A stretch of 64,000 nucleotides of DNA from Bacteroidaceae bacterium. GTDB taxonomy: Bacteria; Bacteroidota; Bacteroidia; Bacteroidales; Bacteroidaceae. How positions within the stretch are numbered: the first letter of the stretch is position 1; the number at the start of each line of letters is the position of its first letter. The stretch is taken from contig JAGBFX010000003.1 in NCBI GenBank assembly GCA_017936265.1, forward strand, positions 124,001 to 188,000. The letters run 5' to 3'. Below the pieces are notes generated by a model. That model was not told where the DNA came from, made no database searches, and was given only the letters and a program-made list of their open reading frames with translations. Shown here piece by piece: positions 1 through 8,780 of the stretch. Position numbers and translations under genes: made by a program.

Positions 1-40
1 ATGGTAATAATATAGATATTGCCCCCAATGCCATAGTTGT

Positions 41-110
41 GTCATTTCGACCAAAAGGGAGAAATCTCATAATTAAATTCAACAGATATCTCACATTCGT
101 TCGATATGAC
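41..110. repeat. Dispersed intergenic palindromic element, copy 1
   Basis: The left end reads GTCATTTCGA and the right end reads TCGATATGAC, so the ends are imperfect inverted repeats. ATCTC motifs lie inside. A related element lies at 34594-34672 and a half copy at 24606-24633. It looks like a small non-coding interspersed repeat. No coding signal is seen in bases 1-151. Confidence 0.5.
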
Positions 111-151
111 AAAGCCATCGGCTCAACAGCTATATCATTGCTTTAAAAATA

Positions 152-1273
152 CTACCGCATCATTGCTCTGTAACAGCCGCCGGCGACAGCCTTTACATAC
201 CCCTTCATCTCCATTTCGAACAGCAGGGGCAAAAGTCTGCTTATGGGAATATCAAGCAGTACCACTAACTGGTTTACCTGCATTCCGTCACTGTCGCTGC
301 GCAACGCATCGATGACAGCTTTCTCCTCGGGAGCCAGTTCCGGGAAGAGCTCGCCCTGCAAATCATCGGCGCTCTTTTTCCTTGATGCCGTCTCCCAGTT
401 CATCGCCTCGACAAAATCATAAGCAGATGTTATGAGAGCAGCCCTGTTACGGCTTACAAGTTCGTTGCAACCCTGCGAATACCGGTCATTGACCCTGCCG
501 GGGAAGGCAAAGCAATCGCGCGAATAGCTGTTGGCAAGAGATGCCGTGATGAGCGAGCCGCCCTTTGACGCCGACTCCACGACCACCGTCGCGTCGGCCA
601 TGCCGGCCACCACCCTATTACGTTGTACGAAATTTGAAGGAAATGGCTCCGACTCACTCATGAACTCCGTAAGCAGACCGCCATTCTGGAGCATGCTCTT
701 TGCCGTTGCGCGGTGAGCGCCCGGATATATCCTGTCGAGGCCATGTGCAAGGACACCCACCGTGGGAAGCCCCGCCTCAAGTGCCGCACGGTGTGCGCAT
801 ACATCGATGCCATAGGCAAGGCCGCTGACAACTAGCGTATCAGGGACAAACTTGGCAAGGTCGGCAACGAAGTTCCTGCACAGTTCCTTGCCATATTCGC
901 TTGCATGGCGTGTACCAACAATGGAAACGACATGCCTTGCATTGAGGTCGACATTACCCATCGAGTGAAGCACAAGCGGAGCGTCGCAACACTCTGCGAG
1001 GCGACAGGGATAGGACTCATCGCCCAGACAAAGAAGTCTTATCCCGTTCTTTTCCATGAACTCCATCTCACGCTCGGCACGCTCGACAATAGAGCTGTCG
1101 GCAAGCATAGCGACGAGCTTTGGAGTAGCATCAGGAAGAATATCCTGTATGTTCGAAGCATTCTCGAGCAGTTCCTTCGCACTGCCCACCTCCTCGACGA
1201 GTTGGCGTAAAAGAGCAAGTTGCGGCACCTGCGCCCGTGAGAGCGCAAGCATCGCAACCTGTTCTGTTATCAT
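152..1273 (-). CDS. dprA: DNA-processing protein DprA
   Basis: DprA/Smf family protein of about 373 residues. In naturally competent bacteria DprA binds incoming single-stranded DNA and loads RecA; many non-competent species also keep it. The Rossmann-like core is visible as VSIVGTRHASEYG near residue 115 and VSGLAYGIDVCAHRAAL near 150, followed by GVLAHGLDRIYP. The C-terminus resembles the winged-helix domain of the family. The frame also opens with GTG at 1285, directly against the stop of the upstream lipoprotein gene. The ATG at 1273 is preferred here, but the start is not certain. It probably shares a transcript with that lipoprotein gene. Confidence 0.93.
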   Translation of the reverse strand: MITEQVAMLALSRAQVPQLALLRQLVEEVGSAKELLENASNIQDILPDATPKLVAMLADSSIVERAEREMEFMEKNGIRLLCLGDESYPCRLAECCDAPLVLHSMGNVDLNARHVVSIVGTRHASEYGKELCRNFVADLAKFVPDTLVVSGLAYGIDVCAHRAALEAGLPTVGVLAHGLDRIYPGAHRATAKSMLQNGGLLTEFMSESEPFPSNFVQRNRVVAGMADATVVVESASKGGSLITASLANSYSRDCFAFPGRVNDRYSQGCNELVSRNRAALITSAYDFVEAMNWETASRKKSADDLQGELFPELAPEEKAVIDALRSDSDGMQVNQLVVLLDIPISRLLPLLFEMEMKGYVKAVAGGCYRAMMR

Positions 1274-1285
1274 CAGTGCCGACAC

Positions 1286-2989
1286 TTACTTGATTATTGA
1301 CTTGAATGTAGCGTCCTGAAGGTACTTGGTAAACTCAAGGTCACCGGCAGCCTTCTTTGCCATAGACGGGTCGAGCTTGATAGCCTGCTTCAAACCGTCA
1401 TATACAAATGCTATGTTTGATGTCCTTGCACCGAGGAGAGCCTTGATGTAGTATGTTGTAGCATCGGGGTTCTCTATCTTGTCAAGAGTCTCGCGTACAG
1501 TGCTGTAATCCTTGTTAAGGAGCTGTGCAAGAGCTGCGCTGTTCGTAGCCTTGTCCTCGAGAAGAGCGGCAGCACGACCATACTCGCCCTGCGCTATGTA
1601 AAGGTTTCCGAGAGCCTCGGCACCTGCCTTGGCCTCGTTGCCAAGAGCCATCAATGACTCTGCATCAGACACATTGCCCTGAAGAAGCTCCAGATAACCG
1701 AGGTTCAGCTGTACCTCGGGAGCCGAAGCGTTAGCGCCGAGAGCCTTCTCGAAGTAGCTCGCGGCTGTGGCATAATCGCCCTCGTTGTATGCCAATACAC
1801 CAAGATTGTTGTATGCACGATAGTCGGCAGGGTGCAACTTGATTGCGGTATTGAATATCTCCTTCTTCTCGTTGACATCATCGGTAAGGATTGATGAATA
1901 AAGGATCTCCTCGAGAGAGAGCACCTTGGGATCGGCTGCATACTGCTCCTGAATCTGCTCATCAGAACGGCCGATAAGCTGGTAGTTGAGAGTGATGCGT
2001 GCTCTACGGAGTTTCGGAAGCACATCATCGGCAAGCTCGCTGTAGATTGAAGAGATATTCTTTATCTGCATCTCACGCTCCTCGGGGTCATCGTACATGG
2101 AAAGGACACGGAGAATCAGTTCCTTGTCAGGAAGTTCTGACTTTGATACAAGTTCCTTGAAACCTTCCCAGTCCTCGGCTGTGTACTTGCTGTCCACATA
2201 GCCGTCAAGCTTAGCCTTCTTCATCTCCTTCTTTACGAACTTTGCAGTATTCTCCTCGCGGCCTGTAGCCACATTGTCATTGAGGAGCACACCACCGTCG
2301 GGGGAAGCATAGGCCGATACCTCAACCTCATCGAGCACCTTGTTCTCGAAATCCTTTGCAATGTCGGCCATAGCAGCCTTCAGTTCTTCCATCTCCTCTG
2401 TCGTGAGCTGTGAAGCGCGAAGGTTTGTCTGCTGGATAAGGAACATGATGTTAGCCTCCTTTGCCTGCTTGATTACACGCTGGAAAGCATCCTCGCCAAT
2501 AGCGATGTTTGCAGACGCGGCTGTCTGACGGTAGAGCTGTGATGTAGCGATACAGCCGTCGGCAATCTTCACATCGGGAAGATTGTATGTCTTCTTGCCC
2601 TTGTTCACCACGAAACGCAGGTACAGCTCTGCATCCTCCATTGCAGGAACATAGTCGAATGTCATTCTTGTCTTGAATGAACCGCCGTTGTCATATGAGA
2701 TTACGCGGTCATTGCCACGAACCTTCACACCCTGGAATGTCACAGGCTCGGCAACAGCCTCGCCACCCTCGTACTTGAGGACAGGAGTTACGGTAAGGAC
2801 AGACTTCTTGTTAAACACCTTTGCAGGGAACTTGCCGTCAACAGTAACGGGAACCTCACTGCCTACAACCTCCAACACGCCAGGAGTAACGGTAAAGTAC
2901 TCCGACTTCATTGCGCCCATCTTTGAGCTACATGAGCTCAATGCGACAACAGCCGCACATGCGAGCAATAGTGATAATTTTTTCAACAT
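1286..2989 (-). CDS. OmpA-like/TPR lipoprotein
   Basis: A predicted lipoprotein of 567 residues. The signal peptide ends in a lipobox (ALSSC) with the acylated cysteine at residue 20. The middle region contains VEVSAYASPDGG followed by N..VATGREENTAKFV, which resembles the OmpA-like peptidoglycan-binding fold of Bacteroidota lipoproteins (ASPEG...N..LS..RA). The C-terminal third (about 370-500) has tetratricopeptide-type helices such as YRAYNNLGVLAYNEGDYATAASYFEKAL written in family style. An envelope-anchoring or scaffolding role is an inference. The gene has its own promoter at 3038-3068, and its stop abuts dprA. Confidence 0.8.
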   Translation of the reverse strand: MLKKLSLLLACAAVVALSSCSSKMGAMKSEYFTVTPGVLEVVGSEVPVTVDGKFPAKVFNKKSVLTVTPVLKYEGGEAVAEPVTFQGVKVRGNDRVISYDNGGSFKTRMTFDYVPAMEDAELYLRFVVNKGKKTYNLPDVKIADGCIATSQLYRQTAASANIAIGEDAFQRVIKQAKEANIMFLIQQTNLRASQLTTEEMEELKAAMADIAKDFENKVLDEVEVSAYASPDGGVLLNDNVATGREENTAKFVKKEMKKAKLDGYVDSKYTAEDWEGFKELVSKSELPDKELILRVLSMYDDPEEREMQIKNISSIYSELADDVLPKLRRARITLNYQLIGRSDEQIQEQYAADPKVLSLEEILYSSILTDDVNEKKEIFNTAIKLHPADYRAYNNLGVLAYNEGDYATAASYFEKALGANASAPEVQLNLGYLELLQGNVSDAESLMALGNEAKAGAEALGNLYIAQGEYGRAAALLEDKATNSAALAQLLNKDYSTVRETLDKIENPDATTYYIKALLGARTSNIAFVYDGLKQAIKLDPSMAKKAAGDLEFTKYLQDATFKSIIK

Positions 2990-3037
2990 TGATTATTAAT
3001 TAACAGTTATTTTGTGATTGTGCTCTCAAATATTCTA

Positions 3038-3068
3038 CAAAGTTAATCCTACTGGCGCAATTGTCAAA
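3038..3068 (-). promoter_or_regulatory. Bacteroidota-type promoter of the TPR lipoprotein
   Basis: Read on the minus strand, TTTG at 3068-3065 is followed after 19 bases by TAACTTTG at 3045-3038. This is an exact match to the -33/-7 consensus TTTG-N19-TAnnTTTG. It lies about 50 bases before the lipoprotein ATG. Confidence 0.7.
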
Positions 3069-3118
3069 ATCAAATAACATAGTAAAACGAAATATTTTAT
3101 TTTTTTCACAAGATTATT

Positions 3119-4039
3119 TCACATCTTGCGGTTACGCGGATGGTGTTCGATAATCTCCTCGCGCAGGCGGGTAGAATCGATATGCGCATAGATTTCGGTC
3201 GTTGCTATGCTCTCATGCCCGAGCATGGCCTGGATGACACGCAAACTGGCACCACCCTCAAGAAGATGAGTAGCAAAGGAGTGACGGAAGGTGTGCGGGC
3301 TGACATTCTTCCTGATGTCGGCATCAAGGACAAGCTGTTTTATGAAGTGAAAGACCATTATGCGCGAGAGAGGTTTCTTGAGTCTTTCGCTAATAAATAC
3401 ATAATCCTCGTAACCGGGTTTTATCGGTATCCTGTTCCTGTCGGCGAAGTACGCCTCAAGCTCGGCTACCGCGCGCGATGAGATTGGTACAAGACGCTGT
3501 TTGTCGCCCTTGCCTGTAACACGAATGAACTGTTCCTGAAGATAGAGGTCGGACATTTTCAGGGCACACAGTTCCGAGACTCGCAAGCCACAGCTGTAGA
3601 GCATCTCAATCATGGCGCGGTTGCGCTGCCCCTCTTTCTTCGAAAGGTCAATGGCATTTATCACATCATCAATCTCGTGCAGCGTAAGCACGTCGGGCAG
3701 ATGCATTCCAATCTTGGGTGACTCGAGCAGTTCTGTCGGGTCCTTGTCGATAAAGCCGTCAAGCTTGAGGAAACCGTAGAATGAGCGCAGCGAAGAGAGT
3801 ATGCGGGCACGCGAACGTGCATGTATGCCGATATCGGTCAATGAAGCGAGAAAGGCAGCCAGGTCATCTATCGTGGCAGCAAGCAACTCCACTCCGTTCT
3901 CCTTCAGGAATATACGGAGTTTCTCCACATCGCCGAGGTAGGCCTCTACGGTATTCGGCTGAAGCGACTTCTCGAGTTTCAGATATACCCGGTAGCACAT
4001 AACGGGCGACTTTGCTTTTATGTCAACGTCCTTTGCCAT
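3119..4039 (-). CDS. xerD: Tyrosine recombinase XerD
   Basis: Site-specific tyrosine recombinase of 306 residues, the usual XerC/XerD length, which resolves chromosome dimers at dif. The N-terminal SAM-like DNA-binding domain (about 10-95) is followed by the catalytic domain. Catalytic residues are seen in SCGLRVSEL (Arg), HTFRHSFATHLL (His and Arg) and LGHESIATTEIYAHI (His and the Tyr nucleophile). XerD rather than XerC is chosen from overall resemblance to the chromosomal Bacteroidales gene. The gene starts at an ATG and is divergent from the O-methyltransferase. No mobile-element features surround it, so it is not an integrase of an island. Confidence 0.9.
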   Translation of the reverse strand: MAKDVDIKAKSPVMCYRVYLKLEKSLQPNTVEAYLGDVEKLRIFLKENGVELLAATIDDLAAFLASLTDIGIHARSRARILSSLRSFYGFLKLDGFIDKDPTELLESPKIGMHLPDVLTLHEIDDVINAIDLSKKEGQRNRAMIEMLYSCGLRVSELCALKMSDLYLQEQFIRVTGKGDKQRLVPISSRAVAELEAYFADRNRIPIKPGYEDYVFISERLKKPLSRIMVFHFIKQLVLDADIRKNVSPHTFRHSFATHLLEGGASLRVIQAMLGHESIATTEIYAHIDSTRLREEIIEHHPRNRKM

Positions 4040-4108
4040 ATCTTTTTGTTATCGAGCACGAAATTAGCAAAAAAAGCCGAACAGCAGAGCCGCAATAGGG
4101 ATAACATT

Positions 4109-4139
4109 TTTGTCTGCTCGACAAAATGTTGTATCTTCG
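4109..4139 (+). promoter_or_regulatory. Promoter of the O-methyltransferase gene
   Basis: TTTG at 4109-4112, a 19-base spacer, and TATCTTCG at 4132-4139 fit the Bacteroidota consensus with one change in the -7 element. The preferred ATG lies 41 bases downstream at 4180, which argues against the earlier in-frame ATG at 4126 inside the promoter. Confidence 0.65.
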
Positions 4140-4179
4140 CAGCCTGAAAGATTATAACTCCGTTATAAACAATGCGCAT

Positions 4180-4815
4180 ATGAGCCTGACAACACCGCTT
4201 GACCAATACATCGCCGACCACAGCAGCCCCGAGGGAGATTATCTCTACAGGCTGTTCCGGGCCACTCATGTGGAGATTCTTGCTCCGCAGATGGCGTCGG
4301 GGCACATTCAGGGCAGGCTGTTGAAGTTCATGGTAAAAATGATACGCCCAAAGAGAATTCTCGAGATAGGTACCTTTACCGGCTACTCGGCGCTCTGCAT
4401 GGCCGAGGGGCTTGATGAGGGAGGCAAACTCTACACATTTGAGGTTGAGGATGAGCTTGAAGACTTCACACGCAGATGGATTGAGGGGTCGGATTACGCC
4501 GACAAGATTGAATTCATCATCGGCAATGCACTTGAGATAGTACCGACGCTGAACGAAAAGTTCGACATGGTGTTCATTGACGGCAACAAACGAGAGTATC
4601 TTGAGTACTACGAGCTGGCGATGAGCCATCTGAGCGAGGGCGGCTGGATACTCGCCGACAACACCCTGTGGGACGGACATGTGATTGAGCCTGAAAGACA
4701 GGATGCACAGACCAACGGAGTAAGAGCCTTCAATGATTTCATCCGCGATGACAAGAGGGTCGAGGTGGTGATACTGCCCCTGCGCGACGGACTCACGATA
4801 ATAAGAAAGAAATAA
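4180..4815 (+). CDS. SAM-dependent O-methyltransferase
   Basis: Class I methyltransferase of the O-methyltransferase family 3 type (catechol or caffeoyl-CoA O-methyltransferase-like), 211 residues. The SAM-binding motif ILEIGTFTGYSALCMAEGL lies near residues 60-78. The acidic VFIDGNKREYLEYY and the metal-site motif ILADNTLWDG follow. The substrate cannot be told from sequence. An upstream in-frame ATG at 4126 would add 18 residues but lies within the promoter, so 4180 is chosen. rbfA and a LolC/E-type permease follow on the same strand. Confidence 0.87.
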   Translation: MSLTTPLDQYIADHSSPEGDYLYRLFRATHVEILAPQMASGHIQGRLLKFMVKMIRPKRILEIGTFTGYSALCMAEGLDEGGKLYTFEVEDELEDFTRRWIEGSDYADKIEFIIGNALEIVPTLNEKFDMVFIDGNKREYLEYYELAMSHLSEGGWILADNTLWDGHVIEPERQDAQTNGVRAFNDFIRDDKRVEVVILPLRDGLTIIRKK

Positions 4816-4849
4816 GCCCCACCCCAACCCTCCCCATTATGGGAGGGGA
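4816..4849. repeat. GC-rich post-stop hairpin element, copy 1
   Basis: Directly after the TAA stop, a C-rich stretch leads into the hairpin CCCTCCC (4828-4834) / GGGAGGG (4841-4847). A near-identical element follows the stop of the large secreted-protein gene at 32665-32697. There is no clear T-run, so it is listed as a dispersed repeat rather than a terminator. Confidence 0.5.
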
Positions 4850-4903
4850 CAATAAAGCATACAAAAAAAAGAAATATCAGTTACAAAACAAGTAAATTCA
4901 CAT

Positions 4904-5239
4904 ATGGACAGTACAAGACAGAACAAGATTGCACGATTGATACAGAAGGAGCTCAGCGAGATTCTGCTGCGCCTGGCGAAAGAGACACGCGGAATCATGG
5001 TATCGGTAAGCGTTGTACGCGTGAGCCCCGACCTCGGTATCGCCAAGGCATACCTGAGCGTATTCCCATCGGAAAAGGCAAACGAGGTAGTGAACCACCT
5101 GAACGAGAATATCAAGGCCATACGCTTTGAGCTCGGCAACAGAGTGCGCCACCAGCTCCGCATCATCCCTGAGATACGTTTCTACATAGATGATTCGCTC
5201 GACTACATCGAGAACATCGACAAACTCCTGAAAGAATAA
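4904..5239 (+). CDS. rbfA: Ribosome-binding factor A
   Basis: RbfA, 111 residues, a small KH-like protein that helps 30S subunit maturation by binding near the 5' helix of 16S rRNA. It has the family start RQNKIARLIQKELSEILLRLA and the core ISVSVVRVSPDLGIAKAYLSVFP-type strand pattern, then the conserved R..L..R..IPEIRFYIDDSLDYIENI end. The gene lies 88 bases after the O-methyltransferase and 24 bases before the permease gene. That rbfA-then-permease order is common in Bacteroidales. Confidence 0.93.
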   Translation: MDSTRQNKIARLIQKELSEILLRLAKETRGIMVSVSVVRVSPDLGIAKAYLSVFPSEKANEVVNHLNENIKAIRFELGNRVRHQLRIIPEIRFYIDDSLDYIENIDKLLKE

Positions 5240-5263
5240 AGGCCTGACTGACGACATCATATC

Positions 5264-6487
5264 ATGAACCTGTCGCTATACATTGCCAAGCGGTACCTCT
5301 TCTCGAAGAAGAGCCATCAGGTGATAAACATCATCTCGGGAGTAGCCATTGCGGGCATCGCGTTGGCAACGGCAGCTATGATATGTACCTTGTCGGTATT
5401 CAACGGATTTCAGGGACTTGTGGCAGAACAGTTCACTGCCTTCGACCCTGATTTAAGGATAATGGCGGACAAGGGAAAGAGTTTCATGAGCGACAGCCCT
5501 GAGATGGAGGCCATTGACAAGCTCGATGGCGTGGAGACCGTATCGTTCTGCATCGAGGACAAGGCACTCGTTGGGTATGACGGCCGACAGGTTATCGCAA
5601 CCATAAAAGGCGTGGACCAGCACTATGCAGAGCTGACGAACATAGGAGAGGCTCTGCGCGGCAACGGTGAGTTCATACTACAGGATGAACTGAACTCTTA
5701 TGCCATACCAAGCGCCGAACTGATGAGCGAGCTCGGGTGCGGGATACATTTTACCGAGCCGCTTGAGGTATACTCGCCCACACGCGGACGAAAGGTTAAC
5801 CTGACAATGCCCGCACGCAACTTCAAGAAGGAGTACCTGCACTCCTCGGGGCTGATATTCATCATAAACCAGCCAAAATACGCAAGACACATCATCACAT
5901 CGGGTGAGTTCGCCCGCAAGCTGTTCCGCCGTAGCGACAACGAGGTGACATCAATGGAGATCAAGGCAAAGGAGGGGACTGATATCGCGGACATCAAACA
6001 GCAGATTACAATGCTGTTGGGCGAGGGATACACCGTACAGGACCGCTACGAACAGCAGAACGATGTGTACAAGGTAATGCAGATAGAGAAACTCATCTCA
6101 TATATATTCCTCACATTCATACTCCTTGTAGCATGTTTCAACATCGTGGGCTCGCTATCCATGCTCATCATCGAGAAACAGGACAATATGAATACTCTGC
6201 GCAGCATGGGGGCCGACAAGAAGACTGTCTCGAATATCTTCGTATACGAAGGCATCATAATATCGGCACTTGGAGCCCTTGCTGGAATTGTTACAGGAAT
6301 TGCGCTGTGTCTTGCGCAACAGCATTTCGGTATAATTTCAATGGGCGGGGATGGTGCATTTGTCGTTGACAGTTACCCTGTCGAGGTACACCTCAATGAC
6401 ATCATAACGACATTCTTCACAGTGCTTGCGGTGGGTATAGCTGCAGTGTGGTTACCGGTAAGAATACTGACAAGAAAACTTCTATAA
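5264..6487 (+). CDS. lolE: ABC transporter permease of the LolC/LolE (FtsX) type
   Basis: Inner-membrane permease of 407 residues. One N-terminal membrane helix (about 20-45) is followed by a MacB-type periplasmic domain (about 50-265). Three C-terminal membrane helices form the FtsX domain (from FLTFILLVACFNIVGSLSMLII onward in family terms). The motif NTLRSMGADKKTVSNIFVYEGIIIS is typical of LolC/E. The likely role is release of lipoproteins from the inner membrane with a LolD ATPase, which is not in this window. Its stop codon is inside the palindrome at 6481-6526. Confidence 0.85.
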   Translation: MNLSLYIAKRYLFSKKSHQVINIISGVAIAGIALATAAMICTLSVFNGFQGLVAEQFTAFDPDLRIMADKGKSFMSDSPEMEAIDKLDGVETVSFCIEDKALVGYDGRQVIATIKGVDQHYAELTNIGEALRGNGEFILQDELNSYAIPSAELMSELGCGIHFTEPLEVYSPTRGRKVNLTMPARNFKKEYLHSSGLIFIINQPKYARHIITSGEFARKLFRRSDNEVTSMEIKAKEGTDIADIKQQITMLLGEGYTVQDRYEQQNDVYKVMQIEKLISYIFLTFILLVACFNIVGSLSMLIIEKQDNMNTLRSMGADKKTVSNIFVYEGIIISALGALAGIVTGIALCLAQQHFGIISMGGDGAFVVDSYPVEVHLNDIITTFFTVLAVGIAAVWLPVRILTRKLL

Positions 6488-6526
6488 ATCAATGAGCGCC
6501 CCGCAGGGCGCTCATTGATTTATAGA
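6481..6526. terminator. Bidirectional terminator between the converging lolE and murI genes
   Basis: A perfect 21-bp stem (6481-6501 and 6506-6526) with a four-base CGCA loop. The GC core GAGCGCCC/GGGCGCTC is flanked by AT-rich ends that supply U-rich tails on both strands. The TAA stops of both converging genes lie in the two arms. Confidence 0.85.
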
Positions 6527-7368
6527 AGAGTCACAGTCTTTACCTCGATTTGCTGATTGAGGAAGAGCGACGCCTGATCACCGAACTTGCCGTCGGCCTC
6601 TGTGGTGCAGAACAGTGTCGTGCCGCCCTTGGTGCAGAGAGCCTCCATGTTGGGATGATTCTCAAGATACCTCTTCAGTGAACTTGCAACTGCAGTTCCC
6701 TGTGTAATCAGTTTGACACCCTCGGGAGTATACTTCCTTATCTTCTCCAGAAGAATGGGATAATGGGTACACCCCAGAATTATTGCATCAATCTCGGGGT
6801 CTCGCTCAAGCAGCCTCTCGACATGACGTTTTACAAAGTAGTCGGCACCATCGCCGGCATACTCGTTTGTCTCGACAAGCGGTACCCACATAGGGCACGC
6901 CTCGCCTGTGACCTCGATATCGGGGAACAGTTTGCGTATCTCCAATGGATAGGAGTGTGACTTTATTGTACCCTCTGTAGCCAACACACCCACATGGCGA
7001 CTCTTTGTCGCGTCGCCTATGCACTCCACCGTGGGGCGTATTATACCGAGGACACGCCGATTGGGGTCGAGCAAAGGTATGTCGACCTGCTGTATCGTAC
7101 GGAGTGCCTTGGCCGATGCGGTATTGCAGGCAAGGATTACCAACTGGCAACCCTGCTGGAAGAGATAACGCACCGCCTGACGCGTAAACTCGTACACCAC
7201 ATCGAAGGAGCGTGTACCATAAGGAGTACGCGCATTGTCGTCAAGATAGATGTAATCATACTGCGGCAACAGTTTCTGTATCTCATCATAGATGGTAAGA
7301 CCGCCATAGCCCGAGTCAAAGACTCCTATCGGACCGGCACTCTTGGATAACTGCAGGAAATCGCTCAT
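6520..7368 (-). CDS. murI: Glutamate racemase
   Basis: MurI, 282 residues, makes D-glutamate for peptidoglycan. The two catalytic cysteines sit in ACNTASAKAL (near residue 80) and ILGCTHYPIL (near 198). The N-terminal motif GVFDSGYGGLTIYDEI is also clear. It is the last gene of the minus-strand bamA-ompH operon, 23 bases after the third OmpH gene. A role in envelope synthesis fits this place. Confidence 0.95.
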   Translation of the reverse strand: MSDFLQLSKSAGPIGVFDSGYGGLTIYDEIQKLLPQYDYIYLDDNARTPYGTRSFDVVYEFTRQAVRYLFQQGCQLVILACNTASAKALRTIQQVDIPLLDPNRRVLGIIRPTVECIGDATKSRHVGVLATEGTIKSHSYPLEIRKLFPDIEVTGEACPMWVPLVETNEYAGDGADYFVKRHVERLLERDPEIDAIILGCTHYPILLEKIRKYTPEGVKLITQGTAVASSLKRYLENHPNMEALCTKGGTTLFCTTEADGKFGDQASLFLNQQIEVKTVTLL

Positions 7369-7391
7369 GATGTTCCGGTTTTATTACTTTA

Positions 7392-8126
7392 TTATTCTAT
7401 GATATCTGTTGCGACCCTTACGCTGTCGACAGCCTCCTTATCAGTGGCAATGACAACTGTATCTGTCGCGACCTTTTGTGTCTCTGTGGCAACGCCTGTG
7501 ACAATGTCAGTGGCAACGGCCTCAACGGCACTGTCCACACGCTTCTCCTCGGCGCCAAGTTCGTCGTTTGCATCCTCAGCGGCTTCATCCTCGGCACACT
7601 CGACAACAGTAGGAACAGTCTCCACTGTCGGGTTCAGCACCTCTTCAAGCACCAATGGGGTTATCTCCTCGCCATACTTGGGGTTGACATACCTGTACAT
7701 GACCTCATCGCTGTTTATGGCATAGGCAAGACCCATTCTCTCGCACACCTTTGCCAAAGCAATGTCGACCCTCTCGTTGCACGGAGCAAGGAGTGAGTCC
7801 TTCGCCTGTGACAGCCACACCTTGAGACGGTCCCTGAAAAGCACGCTATTGTCGACCATCTGCTGAAGTTCCTTCTGGCGCTTGCGGAGAATTGGCTCGG
7901 GGAAATCCTGCTGACCGTCAAGGAAAGCCACATATTTACGTGTCAGTTCCTGCTCGTTACGCTCTATCTCGGCATTGCAGCGCTGCTTCAGCAGTTCGAA
8001 CTCCTCTATGGCCAACAGATACTCGGGCACAGCCATGAGCACCTCTTTGTGACTGTAGAAGCCGAACTTGCCCTGTGCCGACAGGAGCATAGGCAGGAAC
8101 ATCAATAATAACAGAATCTTTCGCAT
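7392..8126 (-). CDS. OmpH/Skp-family periplasmic chaperone with extended tail
   Basis: The third of three adjacent OmpH-like genes, 244 residues from the ATG at 8126; the frame stays open upstream to 8150. A signal peptide (MRKILLLLMFLPMLLSAQ) is followed by the Skp-type coiled region to about residue 160. The last 75 residues are unlike Skp: acidic and low in complexity, with repeated VATDT/VATDI-type motifs. Skp holds unfolded outer-membrane proteins in the periplasm for BamA. The tail has no known role. The gene is 88 bases downstream of the second copy. Confidence 0.8.
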   Translation of the reverse strand: MRKILLLLMFLPMLLSAQGKFGFYSHKEVLMAVPEYLLAIEEFELLKQRCNAEIERNEQELTRKYVAFLDGQQDFPEPILRKRQKELQQMVDNSVLFRDRLKVWLSQAKDSLLAPCNERVDIALAKVCERMGLAYAINSDEVMYRYVNPKYGEEITPLVLEEVLNPTVETVPTVVECAEDEAAEDANDELGAEEKRVDSAVEAVATDIVTGVATETQKVATDTVVIATDKEAVDSVRVATDIIE

Positions 8127-8214
8127 ATCAATTAGAGCAATGGAGCACACAGCTCCTTCATCAAAAAAAATAGAGGGGGAATTGCCTACTCCCCCACTAT
8201 CATATTACGCCTGA

Positions 8215-8736
8215 TTACTTTGCAGGAACTGCGTTAGCAGGGATACCCAACTTTGTACGTACCTTCATGGTAACATCCTCGCAGAGAGTCTTGCTTACAT
8301 AAGGCATGCCACCGTTGAGGTCGAAGATACATGTATAGCCACCGTCACGGCCTACTGCATCGAGTGCGTCGCGGAGCTTTGTCTGGATGTTCATCATCTC
8401 TTCCTGCTCGGCCTTTGCAAGGTTTGTCTGTACCTCCTGACCGTACTGCTGCAGACGCTGCTCCATCTGAAGCAACTCCTCGTAGCGACGCTTGAGGATA
8501 TTCTCGGGAACAGAATCCTTCTGCAACTTCTCGAACTCAGTACCCTTCTTCTCGAGCTCTGTACGCAAAGCATTGAAATCATCGGTATACATCTTCTCAA
8601 GGTCCTGAATCTTCTTCTGAGCCTTAGCGAACTCAGGCATTACCTGTACAATCTCTGTAGAGTTTACATAACCGAATTTCTGTGCAAGCAGGCTCATTGG
8701 AGCGAGCAGCATAATTACAATCAAAAATTTCTTCAT
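8215..8736 (-). CDS. OmpH/Skp-family periplasmic chaperone
   Basis: Second of three tandem OmpH-like genes, 173 residues, close to the usual Skp length. Signal peptide at 1-18 (ends LLAQ), then KFGYVNSTEIVQVMPEFAKAQ-type start, a long charged coiled-coil pair (about 40-120) and a C-terminal strand ending in a short hydrophilic tail. Role: chaperone of unfolded outer-membrane proteins, inferred from family and from its place just after bamA. Confidence 0.87.
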   Translation of the reverse strand: MKKFLIVIMLLAPMSLLAQKFGYVNSTEIVQVMPEFAKAQKKIQDLEKMYTDDFNALRTELEKKGTEFEKLQKDSVPENILKRRYEELLQMEQRLQQYGQEVQTNLAKAEQEEMMNIQTKLRDALDAVGRDGGYTCIFDLNGGMPYVSKTLCEDVTMKVRTKLGIPANAVPAK

Positions 8737-8780
8737 TTTCTTAAAAATTTATATTAAACATTGATTATTCACACACCTAT

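Noticed and set aside
3119..4039. An integrase of a mobile island
   Set aside because: Length and motifs fit chromosomal XerD, and no attachment repeats, tRNA or mobilisation genes are near.
4018..4827. A 269-residue minus-strand frame across the O-methyltransferase
   Set aside because: It is antisense to a gene with clear SAM motifs and covers a good promoter.
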